Position numbers and translations under genes: made by a program. Shown piece after piece: positions 36,825-49,129 of a stretch of DNA of 64,000 nucleotides (position 1 is its first letter; every line of letters begins with the position of its first letter). A model generated the notes under the pieces. The model searched no databases, was not told where the DNA came from, and was given only the letters and a program-made list of their open reading frames with translations. The DNA is from Corynebacterium sp. HMSC08A12 (GTDB lineage: Bacteria > Actinomycetota > Actinomycetes > Mycobacteriales > Mycobacteriaceae), in NCBI RefSeq assembly GCF_001807485.1, contig NZ_KV789166.1, positions 99,982 to 163,981 on the forward strand, read 5' to 3'.

Positions 36825-38162
36825 CTACACGCGGCTGCGCACCTGATTCATCAGCGCGTAGGCGCGGTCACCCGGGCACGCGGTCGCGGTGGAGACGTCG
36901 CCCCAGTCGCGGTGGCCGGTGATCGTGCGGCGGGTCAGGTTCAGGCGGGCCGCGTTGTTCACGTAGCGCACGTGGCCGCGCGGGTCCAGGCCCAGCCCAC
37001 GGCACAGGTGGCCGAGAACGCGCACCAGGGAGTTGATGGCGGCGGGAGTGGGAGCCTGCTGCATGAAGTTACCCAGCAGACACACACCAATGTTGCCGTC
37101 GTTCGCGTTGTACACGTGACCTGCGGTGACGGACATAGGGGATGCACCCAGGCTGCCGGACTGGAAGACCGCCTGGCCATCCGTGCCGGTGGTGCGCCCC
37201 TGGAACACGGTGCCGTCCGGGGCAATCAGCAGGTGGTAGCCGATGTCGCCCCATCCGCGACCGCCATTCGCCGAAGAGGCGTGGAAGGCATAGATGCTGC
37301 GGACGTTCGCGGCATAGTCACCGTTAACTGGAGTGGCCATCGCCGTGTGGTGCACAGTAATGAGCTGCGCGCGGGTGAAGCGGGGAGTCCACCCCATCAG
37401 CGACTCATTGGCACCCCACTCGCGGCGGGACACCACGCGCAGGCCGTTGATCACGTTCGCACCACCGATACCAGCGCCGCCACCCGGAGCCGGAGCACCC
37501 GGGTTGGCCAGGCCACTGGACTGCAGGATTCCGGCGATGGTGCCCGCCAGCGCCAGGGAGCCAGCCAGGCCCGCAGCTCCGGTCTCCAGGCTGCTTTGCA
37601 GTTCAGCCGGGTTGGAGGGCAGACCCATCGGTGCAGCGTAGGGTGCAATGCCCGCGCCGAAGATCTGTTCTTCCTGCCCCTTCGGAGCCTCCACAATGTG
37701 GAGGAACAGGCGCGTCGCCGGGTCGTTAACCTCGCCGGGCAGCCAGACGGCCGTGGCACCCTCGGGCAGCTCTACGGGTTCGGACTTCAGTGCGGAATCG
37801 TCGCCCTCGCGGTCGTGCGCCTCGGGCTGCACCACGCGATCCTCGGTGCGGCCGTCCTGGAACTCGAAGCGCAGGGTCGCCTGCGTTGCCTCGGTCGCTG
37901 CGGGCGCAAAGGTGATCGTGAGGTACCCGGTGCCTCCGGGTAGCTCGCCCTTTTGGTTGACGCCGATTCCCGTCCCGGTGAAGCCCTCTAGCTCGGCAGA
38001 GGTCGGTGCGCCGGCGGCTCCGGCGGGATCTGCACCGGGGAGTGCGTCGTCGGCGGAGGAGAAGACCCCCATGTTGTTGCGGTTGGCGAAGAGGAGGGAG
38101 CCACCAACGGCGGCTCCCAAAGCGGTGGAAGAACGGAAAAATGCACGGCGCGTTAACGTCAT
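36825..38162 (-). CDS. Tat-exported N-acetylmuramoyl-L-alanine amidase
   Basis: The 445-residue protein starts MTLTRRAFFRSSTALGAAVGG, a twin-arginine signal. The C-terminal half is a PGRP/amidase-2 domain: ITVHHTA (zinc His), GWGDIGYHLLIAPDGTVFQGR, GNIGVCLLGNFM and the zinc His/Cys in TITGHRDWG and ACPG. It would cut the muramyl-alanine bond of peptidoglycan outside the membrane. The middle (about 45-190) is a beta-rich region of unclear role. Cell-wall turnover is the likely job. Confidence 0.9.
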   Translation of the reverse strand: MTLTRRAFFRSSTALGAAVGGSLLFANRNNMGVFSSADDALPGADPAGAAGAPTSAELEGFTGTGIGVNQKGELPGGTGYLTITFAPAATEATQATLRFEFQDGRTEDRVVQPEAHDREGDDSALKSEPVELPEGATAVWLPGEVNDPATRLFLHIVEAPKGQEEQIFGAGIAPYAAPMGLPSNPAELQSSLETGAAGLAGSLALAGTIAGILQSSGLANPGAPAPGGGAGIGGANVINGLRVVSRREWGANESLMGWTPRFTRAQLITVHHTAMATPVNGDYAANVRSIYAFHASSANGGRGWGDIGYHLLIAPDGTVFQGRTTGTDGQAVFQSGSLGASPMSVTAGHVYNANDGNIGVCLLGNFMQQAPTPAAINSLVRVLGHLCRGLGLDPRGHVRYVNNAARLNLTRRTITGHRDWGDVSTATACPGDRAYALMNQVRSRV

Positions 38163-38260
38163 GCACCGGATAATAAACCACATTCGGGGGTAGCGGGAGA
38201 CTTACCCCTATTTAAGGGTATTCCCAGGTGAGTGTTACCGATGTTAAAGGTGGTGCAAAT

Positions 38261-38269
38261 GTGGCGTCA
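38261..38269 (+). repeat. Dispersed motif GTGGCGTCA, copy 3
   Basis: Full copy with the A-rich flank taaag, in the spacer between the DUF4233 gene stop and the amidase start. Confidence 0.6.
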
Positions 38270-38275
38270 TAAAGA

Positions 38276-38773
38276 CTAGTCAGCGGGGGTAGCCGGGCGC
38301 CGCACGTTACCTTCCTCATCGAGGTGCTGGGAGGGCAGCAGGCCGCGCTCCATGCGGCGCATCAGGTTCGAGCGAAGGTGGTAGATGTACCACCAGCACA
38401 GAGCGAAGATCACGCCCATCGCCCCCATCGCCGGGTGCACGATGAAGCCCGCGACGGCCAGCACCTGCAGGGCAATGTTCAACCAGTCGGCCCACTTGGC
38501 CTTCTGCAGGAAGGCAGCGACGATCATCGCAACCCCCAGGCCGATCACGTAGACCAAGTTGAAGGTCGTGGCGGCGGAACCGGCGTCCACTCGGGTGATG
38601 ACGGTCAGCACCAGCAGGATCACGATGGCTTCCATGATGTGCGTTCCGGCCATCACGCCGCGCAGCCCCTTCAGTGGGTCGTTGGCCGGGGCCTGGCCGG
38701 GACCTAGCGGGCCGTACTCGCTCTGCCCACTGTCCTCGCCAGCCTTACTGCGGTTGTGCGGGTTCTGTGCCAC
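38276..38773 (-). CDS. DUF4233 membrane protein
   Basis: The 165-residue protein has about four hydrophobic segments (GTHIMEAIVILLVLTV, FNLVYVIGLGVAMIVAAFL, WLNIALQVLAVAGFIVHPAM, GVIFALCWWYIYHLR). Small four-helix proteins of the DUF4233 family directly follow folC in many actinobacteria, which matches the position here, 48 bases after the folC stop. Function is unknown. Confidence 0.82.
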   Translation of the reverse strand: MAQNPHNRSKAGEDSGQSEYGPLGPGQAPANDPLKGLRGVMAGTHIMEAIVILLVLTVITRVDAGSAATTFNLVYVIGLGVAMIVAAFLQKAKWADWLNIALQVLAVAGFIVHPAMGAMGVIFALCWWYIYHLRSNLMRRMERGLLPSQHLDEEGNVRRPATPAD

Positions 38774-38821
38774 GATTCTGCAGCTCCTTGGTAGATCTTC
38801 CGTTAAAAAAACTGCCGGCGC

Positions 38822-40360
38822 CTACGCCGGTTCCTTGCCGAACAGCGTGCGGGCCTCCCCTGCCGTCACCACCGAGCCGGTGATCAGCACGCCAGCGCCG
38901 GACAGCACGCCATCCTCGTCGTCTTCGGCCAGTTGGGTGGCGACCTCCACGGCTCCGGGCAGGTTCGCGGATACGTGCACGCGCTCCTCACCGAAGGCAT
39001 CCCGCGCGTACTCGGCCAGCACGTCGACCGGCAGGGCGCGCGGGGAGTTCACCTCCGTCACCACGATCTCGTCCATCACGGGCTCCAGGGCGGCCAGGAT
39101 GCCGCGGGCATCCTTGTCCCCCAGCACTCCGACCACGCCGACCAGCCGGCGGAACTCGAAGTCGCGGTCGATAGCCGCAGCCAGGGCTTTCGCCCCGTGG
39201 GGGTTGTGCGAGGCGTCGATAAATACGCTCGGGGTGGAGCGCACGCGCTCCAGTCGGCCGGGCGAGGCGACGGAGGCGAAGCCTTCCCGTACCGTGTCCA
39301 CGTCCAGCTGCCGCTCGGCTCCGGCACCGAAGAACGCCTCCACGGCAGCCAGAGCCACGGCGGCGTTGCGCGCCTGGTGTTCGCCGGAGAGCGGCAGGAA
39401 GATGTCTGTGTACTCGCCAGCCAGGCCGCGGATGGTCACGGTCTGCCCACCGACGGCAATCTGGCTGGAGATCACACCGAACTCGCTCCCGGCGCGGGCG
39501 ACGGCGGAATCCTTCGCCACGGCCTCTTCCAGCAGCACGCGCATCGCCGCCGGCTCCTGCTCGGCGACGATCGTCACGTTGTCCGGCGGGGTGAGCAGAT
39601 CGTCGGCATCCCAGCGGGCCTTGATGATGCCCGCCTTCTCGCCTGCGATTTCCTCTAGCGTGTCGCCCAGGTAGTCCGTGTGATCCAGCCCGATCGGGGT
39701 GATCACGGCAACGTCGGAGTTCACCACGTTCGTCGCGTCCCAGCGCCCGCCCATGCCGGTTTCCACCACGGCAACGTCCACCGGCGCGTCGGCGAAGGCC
39801 GCGTAGGCCATGGCCACCAGCACCTCGAACTTGCTCATCTGCGGGCCACCCTCGGCCTGGCTCTTCGCGTCCACCATTTCCACCATCGGCTGGATGTCGC
39901 GCCACGTATCCACGTAGTCGCGCGGGTGCAGTGGCTTGCCGTCGATGGCGATGCGTTCGGTGACGATCTGCAGGTGCGGGCTGGTTGTCCGTCCGGTGCG
40001 ACGGTGGAAGGCGCGCATCAGCGATTCGATCATCCGCACCACGGAGGTCTTGCCGTTCGTTCCCGCAACGTGGATCACCGGGAACGCACGCTCCGGGTGG
40101 CCGAGCAGATCCATCAGCATCTCGACGCGCTCGAGCGTCGGGTCGATCTTGGTCTCCGGCCAGCGCTGATTCAGCTCCGCGTCGACCTCCGCCAGCGCGG
40201 CCAGGTCTTCGGGCGTAATGGGGCGTTCTTTTACTGACGCCACCTCGGCCTCGTCCGCCCCCACACCGTCGATAGGCAGGGCTAGGCCTGCATCGTCGAG
40301 CGTGACCTCTTCCGGGTAGCTATCCCCGACCTTGCCGTCGGTGAACTTGTCGTCGGTCAT
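38822..40360 (-). CDS. folC: Folylpolyglutamate synthase
   Basis: The 512-residue ligase adds glutamates to folates, and may also act as dihydrofolate synthase. Mur-ligase-type motifs are visible: [46 protein letters not shown] and [14 protein letters not shown]. Its ATG overlaps the valS stop by 4 bases (ATGA), so the two are translationally coupled. An acidic N-terminal extension of about 50 residues precedes the ligase core. Confidence 0.95.
   Translation of the reverse strand: MTDDKFTDGKVGDSYPEEVTLDDAGLALPIDGVGADEAEVASVKERPITPEDLAALAEVDAELNQRWPETKIDPTLERVEMLMDLLGHPERAFPVIHVAGTNGKTSVVRMIESLMRAFHRRTGRTTSPHLQIVTERIAIDGKPLHPRDYVDTWRDIQPMVEMVDAKSQAEGGPQMSKFEVLVAMAYAAFADAPVDVAVVETGMGGRWDATNVVNSDVAVITPIGLDHTDYLGDTLEEIAGEKAGIIKARWDADDLLTPPDNVTIVAEQEPAAMRVLLEEAVAKDSAVARAGSEFGVISSQIAVGGQTVTIRGLAGEYTDIFLPLSGEHQARNAAVALAAVEAFFGAGAERQLDVDTVREGFASVASPGRLERVRSTPSVFIDASHNPHGAKALAAAIDRDFEFRRLVGVVGVLGDKDARGILAALEPVMDEIVVTEVNSPRALPVDVLAEYARDAFGEERVHVSANLPGAVEVATQLAEDDEDGVLSGAGVLITGSVVTAGEARTLFGKEPA
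40235..40243 (-). repeat. Dispersed motif GTGGCGTCA, copy 4
   Basis: Full copy on the minus strand inside folC, followed on that strand by gtaaaagaac. Confidence 0.6.
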
Positions 40361-43119
40361 GCCTTTGGCAGGCCTTCCAGGCGGGCAGTGATGCGCTCGA
40401 ACTCTTCCTGTGCGACGCGCTGGCGCTCGCGGATTCCCTCGACGACCTTCTCCGGCGCCTTGGACAGGAAGTTTTCGTTGCCCAGCTTCTTCGCCGCGTT
40501 ATCCAACTCCTTCTGAGCTGCCGCGAGGTCCTTCTCCAGGCGCTTGCGCTCCGCGGCAACGTCGACGGTGCCGGAGGTATCCAGCTGCACGGCGATCGTG
40601 GCCTGGGACAGGCGCACCTCGATGGAAGCGGTCTCCGCGAAGTCTTCCTCCGGGGTTTCCAGGCGCACCAGGGAGCGCACGGCCTCCTCGAAGTCGGCCA
40701 GGTCAGCGGCGGCGAAGTCCAGGGCGGCGGGCACCTTCTGGGAGGGCTTTACACCCTGGTCGCTGCGGAAGCGACGCAGCTCGGTGACCAGCTTGTCCAC
40801 GTCCGCCATTCGGCGTACCGCATCGGCATCGGTCTGCACCCCACCGTTGGTGAGGTCTGCAGTCGGCCACTCGGCGGTGACCAGGGAGTCGGAGTAGCCC
40901 TCTTCCCCATCGGTCAGCGCCTTCCACAGCGTCTCAGTCACGAAGGGCATGGCCGGGTGCAGCAGGCGCAGCACTGCGTCCAGCACGCGGCCCAGCACGA
41001 TCTGGGTGCTGATGCCCCGCTGGACCTGTGCCTCCGTGGCACTGTCCCAGTCACGCGGGATCTGCACCTTGGCGATCTCCAGGTACCAGTCGCAGAATTC
41101 GCCCCAGGCGAAGCGGTACAGATTCTCGTTTGCCAGGGAGAACTCGTAGCGGTCCAGCGCGTCGTCTACCAGCTGGCGAACCTCTTCCAGGCGATCCAGG
41201 ATCCAGCGGTCGGCATCCGTCAAGGTCTCGCGGGCGGGCAGTTCGCCCACACGCGCGCCGTTCATCAGGGCGAACTTGGTGGCGTTATACAGCTTGGTGG
41301 CGAAGTTACGGGAGGACTGCGCAGCATCCTCACCCACCGGCAGGTCGGAGCCTGGGTTGGCGCCGCGCGCCAGGGTGAAGCGCAGTGCATCCGCACCGTA
41401 GTCGCGCACCCAGTCCATCGGGTCGATGCCGTTACCCAGGGACTTCGACATCTTGCGGCCGTGCTCGTCGCGCACCAGGCCGTGCAGGAAGATGTCCTTG
41501 AACGGAATCTGCGGGCGGCCGTCCTTGCCGGCGCCCAGCACCTCAGGGGTGTGCTTGGAGGCGAAGGTGGCGAACATCATCATGCGGGCGACCCAGAAGA
41601 ACAAAATGTCGTAGCCCGTCACCAGCACACTTGTTGGGTAGAACTTCTCCAGATCCGGGGTCTTCTCCGGCCAGCCCATCGTGGAGAACGGCCACAGGGC
41701 GGAGCTGAACCAGGTGTCCAGCACGTCCTCGTCCTGGCGCCACCCCTCGCCCGTCGGGGCTTCATCGTCCGGTCCGCAGCACACGATCTCGCCGTTCGGG
41801 CCGTACCAAATTGGAATGCGGTGGCCCCACCACAGCTGACGGGAAATGCACCAATCGTGCATGTCGTCCACCCAGTCGAACCAGCGCGGCTCCTGGGAGG
41901 ACGGGTGGATCACCGAGTCGCCGGAGCGGATCGCATCGCCAGACATCTTCGCCAGATCTTCGACCTTGACGAACCACTGCTCGGACAGGCGCGGCTCCAC
42001 GGCCTCCTTGGAACGCTCGGAGTGGCCCACGCTGTGCACGTAGGGGAACTTGCGGGCCACGATGCGCCCCTGCTCCTCCAGCGCCAGGCGGATCTTCTCG
42101 CGCGCCTCGTAGCGCTCCATGCCGTCGAACTCGGTGCCGGTGTTCGCAATGTGGCCGGTCTCGTCCATGATCACCGGCATCGGCAGGTCGTGGCGCTGGC
42201 CCATCGCAAAGTCGTTCGGGTCGTGCGCCGGCGTGATCTTCACCGCGCCGGTACCGAACTCCGGGTCCACGTAGTCGTCGGCCACCACGATCATCTGGCG
42301 ATCCGGTAGGAACGGGTGCGGCAGGGTCTTGCCCACCAGGTCCGCGTAGCGCTCGTCCTCCGGGTGCACGGCAACGGCCACGTCGCCCAGCATCGTCTCC
42401 ACGCGCGTGGTCGCCACGACCACGTGCGGCTCGGAATCGTCCAGCGAGCCATAGCGGATGCTCACCAGCTCGCCCTCGTCATCGGAGTACACAACCTCGA
42501 TGTCGGAGATCGCAGTCTGCAGCACCGGGGACCAGTTCACCATGCGATTCGCGCGGTAGATCAGGCCGGCGTCAAAAAGCTCCTTGAACATCGTCTGCAC
42601 AGCGCGGGACAGGCCATCGTCCAGGGTGAAGCGCTCGCGCGACCAATCCACGGAATCGCCGATGGCGCGCATCTGGCGCTGGATCACGCCACCGTACTGG
42701 TCCTTCCACTCCCAGACCTTCTCCACGAAGGCCTCGCGGCCGTAGTCGAAGCGATCCTTGCCCTCGGTTTCCTTCAGGCTGGCCTCGACCTTAGTCTGGG
42801 TCGCGATACCCGCGTGGTCGGAGCCGGGCAGCCACAGAACCTCGAAGCCCTGCATGCGCTTGCGGCGGGCCATCGCATCCATCAGCGTGTGGTCCAGCGC
42901 GTGGCCCATGTGCAGCTGGCCGGTCACGTTCGGCGGCGGCAGCACAATGCTGAAGGGCGGCTTGTCGCTGGAAGGATCGGCCTTAAAGTAGCCGGAGTCC
43001 ACCCACCCCTGGTAGAGGTTTTCCTCTACCGCGGCGGGGTCCCATGCCGCGGGTAGCTGTGCCGAGCGGTCGGCACCAATCGGGTTAGAGCCATTTGCCT
43101 TAGAACTGGAGTCACTCAC
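40357..43119 (-). CDS. valS: Valyl-tRNA synthetase
   Basis: The 920-residue class I synthetase charges tRNA-Val. It has the HIGH-type motif [19 protein letters not shown], the editing domain, the KMSKS loop ([13 protein letters not shown]) and a C-terminal coiled coil ([23 protein letters not shown]). The GTG at 43119 is chosen because TAGACT lies 8 bases before it; upstream in-frame codons to 43155 are unlikely. folC follows by overlap. Confidence 0.97.
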   Translation of the reverse strand: MSDSSSKANGSNPIGADRSAQLPAAWDPAAVEENLYQGWVDSGYFKADPSSDKPPFSIVLPPPNVTGQLHMGHALDHTLMDAMARRKRMQGFEVLWLPGSDHAGIATQTKVEASLKETEGKDRFDYGREAFVEKVWEWKDQYGGVIQRQMRAIGDSVDWSRERFTLDDGLSRAVQTMFKELFDAGLIYRANRMVNWSPVLQTAISDIEVVYSDDEGELVSIRYGSLDDSEPHVVVATTRVETMLGDVAVAVHPEDERYADLVGKTLPHPFLPDRQMIVVADDYVDPEFGTGAVKITPAHDPNDFAMGQRHDLPMPVIMDETGHIANTGTEFDGMERYEAREKIRLALEEQGRIVARKFPYVHSVGHSERSKEAVEPRLSEQWFVKVEDLAKMSGDAIRSGDSVIHPSSQEPRWFDWVDDMHDWCISRQLWWGHRIPIWYGPNGEIVCCGPDDEAPTGEGWRQDEDVLDTWFSSALWPFSTMGWPEKTPDLEKFYPTSVLVTGYDILFFWVARMMMFATFASKHTPEVLGAGKDGRPQIPFKDIFLHGLVRDEHGRKMSKSLGNGIDPMDWVRDYGADALRFTLARGANPGSDLPVGEDAAQSSRNFATKLYNATKFALMNGARVGELPARETLTDADRWILDRLEEVRQLVDDALDRYEFSLANENLYRFAWGEFCDWYLEIAKVQIPRDWDSATEAQVQRGISTQIVLGRVLDAVLRLLHPAMPFVTETLWKALTDGEEGYSDSLVTAEWPTADLTNGGVQTDADAVRRMADVDKLVTELRRFRSDQGVKPSQKVPAALDFAAADLADFEEAVRSLVRLETPEEDFAETASIEVRLSQATIAVQLDTSGTVDVAAERKRLEKDLAAAQKELDNAAKKLGNENFLSKAPEKVVEGIRERQRVAQEEFERITARLEGLPKA

Positions 43120-43127
43120 GTCTGCCA

Positions 43128-43133
43128 AGTCTA
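43128..43133 (-). promoter_or_regulatory. -10 box of valS
   Basis: TAGACT on the minus strand lies 8 bases before the GTG at 43119, giving a leader of at most a few bases. Confidence 0.45.
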
Positions 43134-43190
43134 GTAGACGGCCCGGACAGGGCATACACCCCGCCTACCACCCGCTCACCCACTGAGCGT

Positions 43191-44279
43191 TTACATCTCG
43201 AGCATCGCCCGCAACACACCCGCAGCCTCGTCCAACGCCCGCCCGGAGTTATGCCACACGCCCGAAGAATTCACGAAGGGGTGAATCAGGCCGGGGTGGC
43301 GTCGGAAAGAAACGGGCACACCTGCCTCCCGCAGCTTCTCGGCATAGGCCGTGCCCTCGTCGCGCAGCGGATCGAACCCGGCGACGGCGACATAGGCCGG
43401 AGCCACCCCGCTGACGTCGTCGGCGAGCAGGGGTGAAACGTCCGGGTCCAGCCGCTGCACGTCGTCGGTGAGGTACTGGTCGCGATACCACTGCATGTGC
43501 GCCTGGGTCAGGAAGTAGCCCTTGGAGAACTCCTTGTGGCTGGGTGTATCCAGCCTGGAAAGATCCGTGACCGGCACAAACAGCAGCTGCGCACGCGGCT
43601 GTTCCTGGCCTTCGCGCTTACGGCGCAGGCACACCACGGCGGCCAGGTTGCCTCCCGCGGAATCGCCGCCGACGGCCACCCTATTCTTATTGACGCCCTT
43701 AACCTCGCCCGCCATGGCCGCATCAACCACGTCACAGCAGTCGTCCGGCGCGGCGGGGAAAGGATGCTCCGGGGCCAGGCGGTAGTCCACGGAGAGCACG
43801 GCTACGCGGGCGGCTTCGCACAGCCAGCGGCAGGTGGAATCGTGCGAGTCGAGGGAACCAACCACCCAGCCGCCGCCGTGGAAGTACACCAGGGTGGGCA
43901 GGTCCTCGTCCGGCGAGACCGCCCCGGTGGGACGGTAGTGGCGTACGCGCACGCCCCGGATCCGCTCCTCCACCACGGAGCCGACCTGGGTGACGTGTCC
44001 GCCGGCCATGTACGCGGCGTCCTCCACAACCGCGCGGGTGGCTTCGACGGGCTGCTGGGAATAGTCCGCCGGGTGCATCAGGTCGGTGACCAGGCTAGAG
44101 GCGCGTACGTCGGAATCCAGTCGTTCGCCGTCGGAGTTAGTGCGGGAGCCGAAGATGCGCAGAACCGGCGCGGGGATCGCGGGCAACAGGCACCCGGCGC
44201 GGGCGATGAGCTGGCTGAAAAGCGAGTGCTGGAGTGGTTGGGAGTGGATAGGGGCTGTGGTGTCAGTGGGATTCGTCAT
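43191..44279 (-). CDS. HSL-type alpha/beta hydrolase (esterase)
   Basis: The 362-residue protein has the hormone-sensitive-lipase-family oxyanion motif YFHGGGWVVGS, the nucleophile elbow GDSAGGNLAA, then a catalytic Asp region (GFDPLRDEG) and His (HPGLIHPF). It would hydrolyse short to medium acyl esters. No secretion signal is seen. The start is read as the ATG at 44279; 44288 is possible. A TATGTT hexamer overlaps the mdh terminator just upstream and may be its -10. Confidence 0.88.
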   Translation of the reverse strand: MTNPTDTTAPIHSQPLQHSLFSQLIARAGCLLPAIPAPVLRIFGSRTNSDGERLDSDVRASSLVTDLMHPADYSQQPVEATRAVVEDAAYMAGGHVTQVGSVVEERIRGVRVRHYRPTGAVSPDEDLPTLVYFHGGGWVVGSLDSHDSTCRWLCEAARVAVLSVDYRLAPEHPFPAAPDDCCDVVDAAMAGEVKGVNKNRVAVGGDSAGGNLAAVVCLRRKREGQEQPRAQLLFVPVTDLSRLDTPSHKEFSKGYFLTQAHMQWYRDQYLTDDVQRLDPDVSPLLADDVSGVAPAYVAVAGFDPLRDEGTAYAEKLREAGVPVSFRRHPGLIHPFVNSSGVWHNSGRALDEAAGVLRAMLEM

Positions 44280-44292
44280 GCCTAACATAAAA

Positions 44293-44316
44293 CCACCCGA
44301 CCAGGCGGCCGGGTGG
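44293..44316 (-). terminator. Terminator after mdh
   Basis: A 7-base stem ccacccg/cgggtgg (44293-44299 with 44310-44316), followed on the minus strand by TTTTATG. It ends the mdh transcript directly before the esterase gene. Confidence 0.65.
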
Positions 44317-44379
44317 CGATATGCAGAAAAAAGTTTTTCCTTAGGAAACTACAGAAAAACTACCGAGAACTGCAGGAAA

Positions 44380-45471
<1,092 letters not shown>

Positions 45472-45535
45472 TCAAACCACCCCCGCACGAGCCTGGATTA
45501 ACTGCACATCGCTGCAGGCTCAGCCTCTTCATAGA

Positions 45536-45541
45536 TAAACT
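45536..45541 (+). promoter_or_regulatory. -10 box, leaderless start at 45548
   Basis: TAAACT lies 6 bases before the GTG at 45548, so the start point is predicted on the start codon; a TTG at 45545 is rejected for this reason. Confidence 0.5.
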
Positions 45542-45547
45542 GAATTG

Positions 45548-46357
45548 GTGCAGAATAAGCCCCACCTTCCCGCCTCTGCGGCCTGGTATGGCCTCGGCGA
45601 ACAGCAGTACATCCAGGCCATGAACACCGCCGTGACCATCGCCATCCGGGTCGGTGCCGCATTCACTCCTGAACACTTGGCCGCGATCACCCAGGCCGCA
45701 CGCCTGCCGCAGAACTGCGAGCTGCTGGATTCCCCGGCTCGCCTGTACGAGGAAGCGCTGCGTTATGCCCACTCCTCCATCTGGCCCGTGCCGCTAAATG
45801 GTTATGACAACCCGGAGATGGAAAGCTCCCCTGTCCGCGAGATGCGCAAGCTCGTCGCCGCCACCTACACGCGCTTTGCCACCCACCCGGACGCAGTGCG
45901 CCTGATTGTGGCGGAGAATCTGCTGGGCGATCCGGAGCTCGTCCACCGCGTAGGCGTTTTAGAGGATTCCCCGGTGGTGCTGCACCTGGATCGCGTGCTA
46001 ATGCGCGGCCACGATATTGGCGCCTTTCGCAGCGGCGTCTCCGCGGAGGATACCTATGCACTCATCACCGCGCTGTGCTCCTTCGCCGTCACCCAGGGCC
46101 CAACGTTCCATGCCCTGTACGGCATGGATTCCAGCACCCCCGAAAACGAGGATGGCCTGCGGACCCTGACGTGCGATGCGGTCATCGCCTTCCTCACCAC
46201 CACGATGCCCACCAACCAGGGCGCGTCGTACACCCACGCTTCGCATTCTTCGGTGATTGGTACCTCGGTCGCCGCGTCGCTCTACAACCACGCACGGCAT
46301 GAGGATGAAGAGGTTGATGACGCCCCCTCGGCGCCATCGGACCTATATCACGACTAG
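45548..46357 (+). CDS. TetR-like regulator with divergent HTH
   Basis: The 269-residue protein has an N-terminal segment ([47 protein letters not shown]) that lines up with a TetR helix-turn-helix, though without the usual Gly/Ser turn, and a C-terminal domain of TetR type. The tail is acidic. It probably controls nearby genes or itself, with an unknown ligand. Its TAG shares the palindrome CTAG with the stop of the convergent clpX. Confidence 0.55.
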   Translation: MQNKPHLPASAAWYGLGEQQYIQAMNTAVTIAIRVGAAFTPEHLAAITQAARLPQNCELLDSPARLYEEALRYAHSSIWPVPLNGYDNPEMESSPVREMRKLVAATYTRFATHPDAVRLIVAENLLGDPELVHRVGVLEDSPVVLHLDRVLMRGHDIGAFRSGVSAEDTYALITALCSFAVTQGPTFHALYGMDSSTPENEDGLRTLTCDAVIAFLTTTMPTNQGASYTHASHSSVIGTSVAASLYNHARHEDEEVDDAPSAPSDLYHD

Positions 46358-47637
46358 GCGCTCTTCTTATCCCGCTTGGCGACCTCTTCGTGGGTCAGCA
46401 GGGTCGGTTCCGCCTCCCCGCGGGCGCATGCGCCGGTGATGATGACCTCGCCGGTTTCCTCATCTTCAGGGATGGCGAACATGGTCGGCAGCAGCAGGGT
46501 TTCCATGATGGACCGCAGGCCGCGGGCGCCGGTCTCGCGGGCCAGTGCCTTCTGGGCAATCTCTCGCAGCGCCTCGTCCTCGAAGGTCAGGCGCACGCCG
46601 TCCATGTCGAACAGGCGCTGGTACTGGCGCACCAGGGAGTTCTTCGGCTCGGTGAGTACGCGCACGAGGGCGTCCTCGTCCAGGTGGCCGACGTGGGTCA
46701 GCACCGGCAGGCGGCCGATCAGCTCGGGGATCAGGCCGAACTTCACCAGGTCCTCCGGCTCCACGAACTGGAACGGGTTCGGATCCTCCTCGGACTTCGC
46801 GCTGATCTCCGCGCCGAAGCCCAGCCCCTTCTTGCCGCGGCGCTCGGAAATGACCTTCTCCAACCCGGAGAACGCGCCCGCCACGATAAACAGAACGTTC
46901 TTCGTGTCGAACTGGATGAACTCCTGGTTCGGGTGCTTGCGGCCGCCCTGCGGCGGAACGGCGGCAACGGTGCCTTCCAAGATCTTCAGCAGAGCCTGCT
47001 GCACGCCCTCGCCGGACACGTCGCGGGTGATAGACGGGTTCTCCGACTTGCGGGAGATCTTGTCCACCTCATCGACGTAGATAATGCCGCGCTGGGCCTT
47101 CGCCACGTCGAAGTCGGCGGCCTGGAGAAGCTTCAGCAGGATGTTCTCTACGTCTTCACCGACGTAGCCGGCTTCGGTCAAACTGGTGGCGTCAGCAATG
47201 GCGAAAGGCACATCGAGCATCCGGGCGAGCGACTGCGCCAGATAGGTCTTGCCCGAACCGGTCGGCCCCAGCATCAGAATGTTGGACTTCGCCAGCTCCA
47301 CCTCGTCGTCGGAGCGGCGAGCGGCGGCGTTCGACTCCTCGACCTGGATGCGCTTGTAGTGGTTGTACACGGCGACGGCCAGGGTGCGCTTGGCCTCGTC
47401 CTGGCCGATCACGTAGCTATCCAGGAACTCGGCGATGGCCGCGGGCTTCGGCAGCTTCGCCGAGCTCTCCGCGGGATCGACCGCCAGCAGCTCCTCTTCG
47501 ATGATCTCGTTACAAAGCTCGATGCATTCGTCGCAAATGTAAACACCAGGGCCGGCAATCAGCTTGCGGACCTGCTTCTGGCTCTTTCCACAGAAGGAGC
47601 ACTTCAGGAGCTCTGCGCTTTCAGGCATGCGGGACAT
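46354..47637 (-). CDS. clpX: ATP-dependent Clp protease ATPase ClpX
   Basis: The 427-residue AAA+ unfoldase has an N-terminal zinc finger ([30 protein letters not shown]), Walker [13 protein letters not shown], Walker B YVDEVDKI and the GAFSGLE pore region. It feeds substrates to ClpP1P2, encoded just upstream on the same strand. The gap to clpP2 holds a terminator, so clpX has its own transcription unit. Confidence 0.97.
   Translation of the reverse strand: MSRMPESAELLKCSFCGKSQKQVRKLIAGPGVYICDECIELCNEIIEEELLAVDPAESSAKLPKPAAIAEFLDSYVIGQDEAKRTLAVAVYNHYKRIQVEESNAAARRSDDEVELAKSNILMLGPTGSGKTYLAQSLARMLDVPFAIADATSLTEAGYVGEDVENILLKLLQAADFDVAKAQRGIIYVDEVDKISRKSENPSITRDVSGEGVQQALLKILEGTVAAVPPQGGRKHPNQEFIQFDTKNVLFIVAGAFSGLEKVISERRGKKGLGFGAEISAKSEEDPNPFQFVEPEDLVKFGLIPELIGRLPVLTHVGHLDEDALVRVLTEPKNSLVRQYQRLFDMDGVRLTFEDEALREIAQKALARETGARGLRSIMETLLLPTMFAIPEDEETGEVIITGACARGEAEPTLLTHEEVAKRDKKSA
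47186..47194 (+). repeat. Dispersed motif GTGGCGTCA, copy 5
   Basis: Full copy inside clpX, where the minus strand reads GCT-GAC-GCC-ACC (Ala-Asp-Ala-Thr). Confidence 0.55.
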
Positions 47638-47722
47638 CAGGCTTTCTTGGATCGGGTAACTTGCGGGACAGCTAGATTAGCACCCTCGTAGGCCTTCAAT
47701 TCTACTGCGCCACACCAAAAAC

Positions 47723-47748
47723 CCCGCGGAAGCTGAAAGCCCCGCGGG
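47723..47748 (-). terminator. Terminator after clpP2
   Basis: A 7-base stem cccgcgg/ccgcggg (47723-47729 with 47742-47748); on the minus strand TTTTTGG follows. It separates clpP1P2 from clpX. Confidence 0.65.
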
Positions 47749-47768
47749 TCGCTAGAGTTTGCCGGGTG

Positions 47769-48398
47769 CTACTTCTGCGCCGACAGCTTGCGGTAGTCGA
47801 AGACCTGGTCGACGATGCCGTACTCCTTGGCCTCCTCGGCCGTCAGGATCTTGTCACGGTCGGTGTCGATGCGTACCTGCTCGGCGGACTTGCCGGTGTG
47901 GCGTGCCAGGGTCTCCTCCATCAGCTTGCGCATACGCTCGATCTCCTTGGCCTGGATCTCCAGGTCGGAAACCTGGCCCTGCACACCGCCGGTGGCGGGC
48001 TGGTGGATCAGCACGCGGGCGTTCGGCAGGGCTGCGCGCTTGCCCGGGGTACCGGCGGCCAGCAGCACGGCGGCGGCGCTGGCGGCCTGGCCGAGGCACA
48101 CGGTCTGCACGTCCGGGCGGACGTACTGCATCGTGTCGTAGATCGCCATCAGGCTGGTGAAGGAACCGCCGGGAGAATTGATGTACATCGTGATATCCCG
48201 GTCCGGGTCCAGCCCCTCCAGCACCAACAGCTGCGCCATGATGTCGTTGGCGGAAGCGTCGTCCACCTGGGTACCCAGGAAGATGATGCGCTCCTCGAAC
48301 AGCTTGTTGTACGGGTTGGATTCCTTCGCGCCGTAGCTGGAGTGCTCCACGAACGACGGCAGGATGTATCGCATTTCTGGCATCTGCATCTCTGACAT
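47769..48398 (-). CDS. clpP2: ATP-dependent Clp protease proteolytic subunit ClpP2
   Basis: The 209-residue serine protease has the triad as Ser in [11 protein letters not shown], His in LIHQPATGG and Asp downstream. In actinobacteria ClpP1 and ClpP2 form a mixed tetradecamer with ClpX or ClpC. It starts 3 bases after clpP1 stops. Confidence 0.96.
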   Translation of the reverse strand: MSEMQMPEMRYILPSFVEHSSYGAKESNPYNKLFEERIIFLGTQVDDASANDIMAQLLVLEGLDPDRDITMYINSPGGSFTSLMAIYDTMQYVRPDVQTVCLGQAASAAAVLLAAGTPGKRAALPNARVLIHQPATGGVQGQVSDLEIQAKEIERMRKLMEETLARHTGKSAEQVRIDTDRDKILTAEEAKEYGIVDQVFDYRKLSAQK

Positions 48399-48401
48399 GT
48401 C

Positions 48402-48968
48402 TTAGCTCTCCTTCGCAGAGGTGATGACGTGGTCGACGAAACCGTATTCCTTGGCCTGCTGGGCAGTGAACCAACGGTCGCGGTCGGAATCCTTGGTGAT
48501 CTGCTCAACGGTCTGGCCGGTGAACTCCGCGATCAGCTCCGCCATCTCCCGCTTGGTGTAGGCGAACTGCTCCGCCTGGATGGCGATGTCGGCGGCGGTG
48601 CCGCCCACGCCTGCGGAAGGCTGGTGCATCATGATGCGGGCGTGCGGCAGGGCGTAGCGCTTACCCTTCGTGCCTGCGGAAAGCAGGAACTGGCCCATGG
48701 ACGCCGCCAGGCCCATTCCGTAGGTAGCGATGTCGCACGGCGCGTACTTCATCGTGTCGTAGATAGCCATACCCGCGGTGACGGAGCCGCCGGGAGAGTT
48801 GATGTACAGGCTGATGTCGCGCGTCGGATCCTCTGCGGACAGCAGCAGAATCTGGGCGCACAGCTCGTTGGCGATCTCGTCGTCCACCTGGCTGCCCAGG
48901 AAGATGATTCGCTCGCGCAGCAGGCGCTCGTAGACTGAGTCTCTATGGTTTGGGGTTTCCGAACTCAA
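48402..48968 (-). CDS. clpP1: ATP-dependent Clp protease proteolytic subunit ClpP1
   Basis: The 188-residue protein has [32 protein letters not shown], holding the catalytic Ser and His. The start is an unusual TTG at 48968 with a strong AAGGAG 5 bases upstream. The sequence ttcgctccttgccgaa at 48970-48985 resembles a weak ClgR-type operator, the regulator of clp genes in C. glutamicum, but the match is imperfect. It heads the clpP1-clpP2 operon. Confidence 0.96.
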   Translation of the reverse strand: MSSETPNHRDSVYERLLRERIIFLGSQVDDEIANELCAQILLLSAEDPTRDISLYINSPGGSVTAGMAIYDTMKYAPCDIATYGMGLAASMGQFLLSAGTKGKRYALPHARIMMHQPSAGVGGTAADIAIQAEQFAYTKREMAELIAEFTGQTVEQITKDSDRDRWFTAQQAKEYGFVDHVITSAKES

Positions 48969-49129
48969 CTTCGCTCCTTGCCGAAAGTTTTACGAAAGTT
49001 CACTTTTGTATGCGCCCCAGCCTAGTCACACCCGTCGGCAAAGCGTGCCTTCCGGTGGGGTTGTTCGCTGTCAGCGCACGGTGTGGCTGCGCACCGGAGC
49101 GGGTACGGGGCAGGCGGGGCAAAAAGAAA

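Noticed and set aside
40957..42309. Long plus-strand open frame inside valS
   Set aside because: Complement of a conserved synthetase; no recognisable protein.
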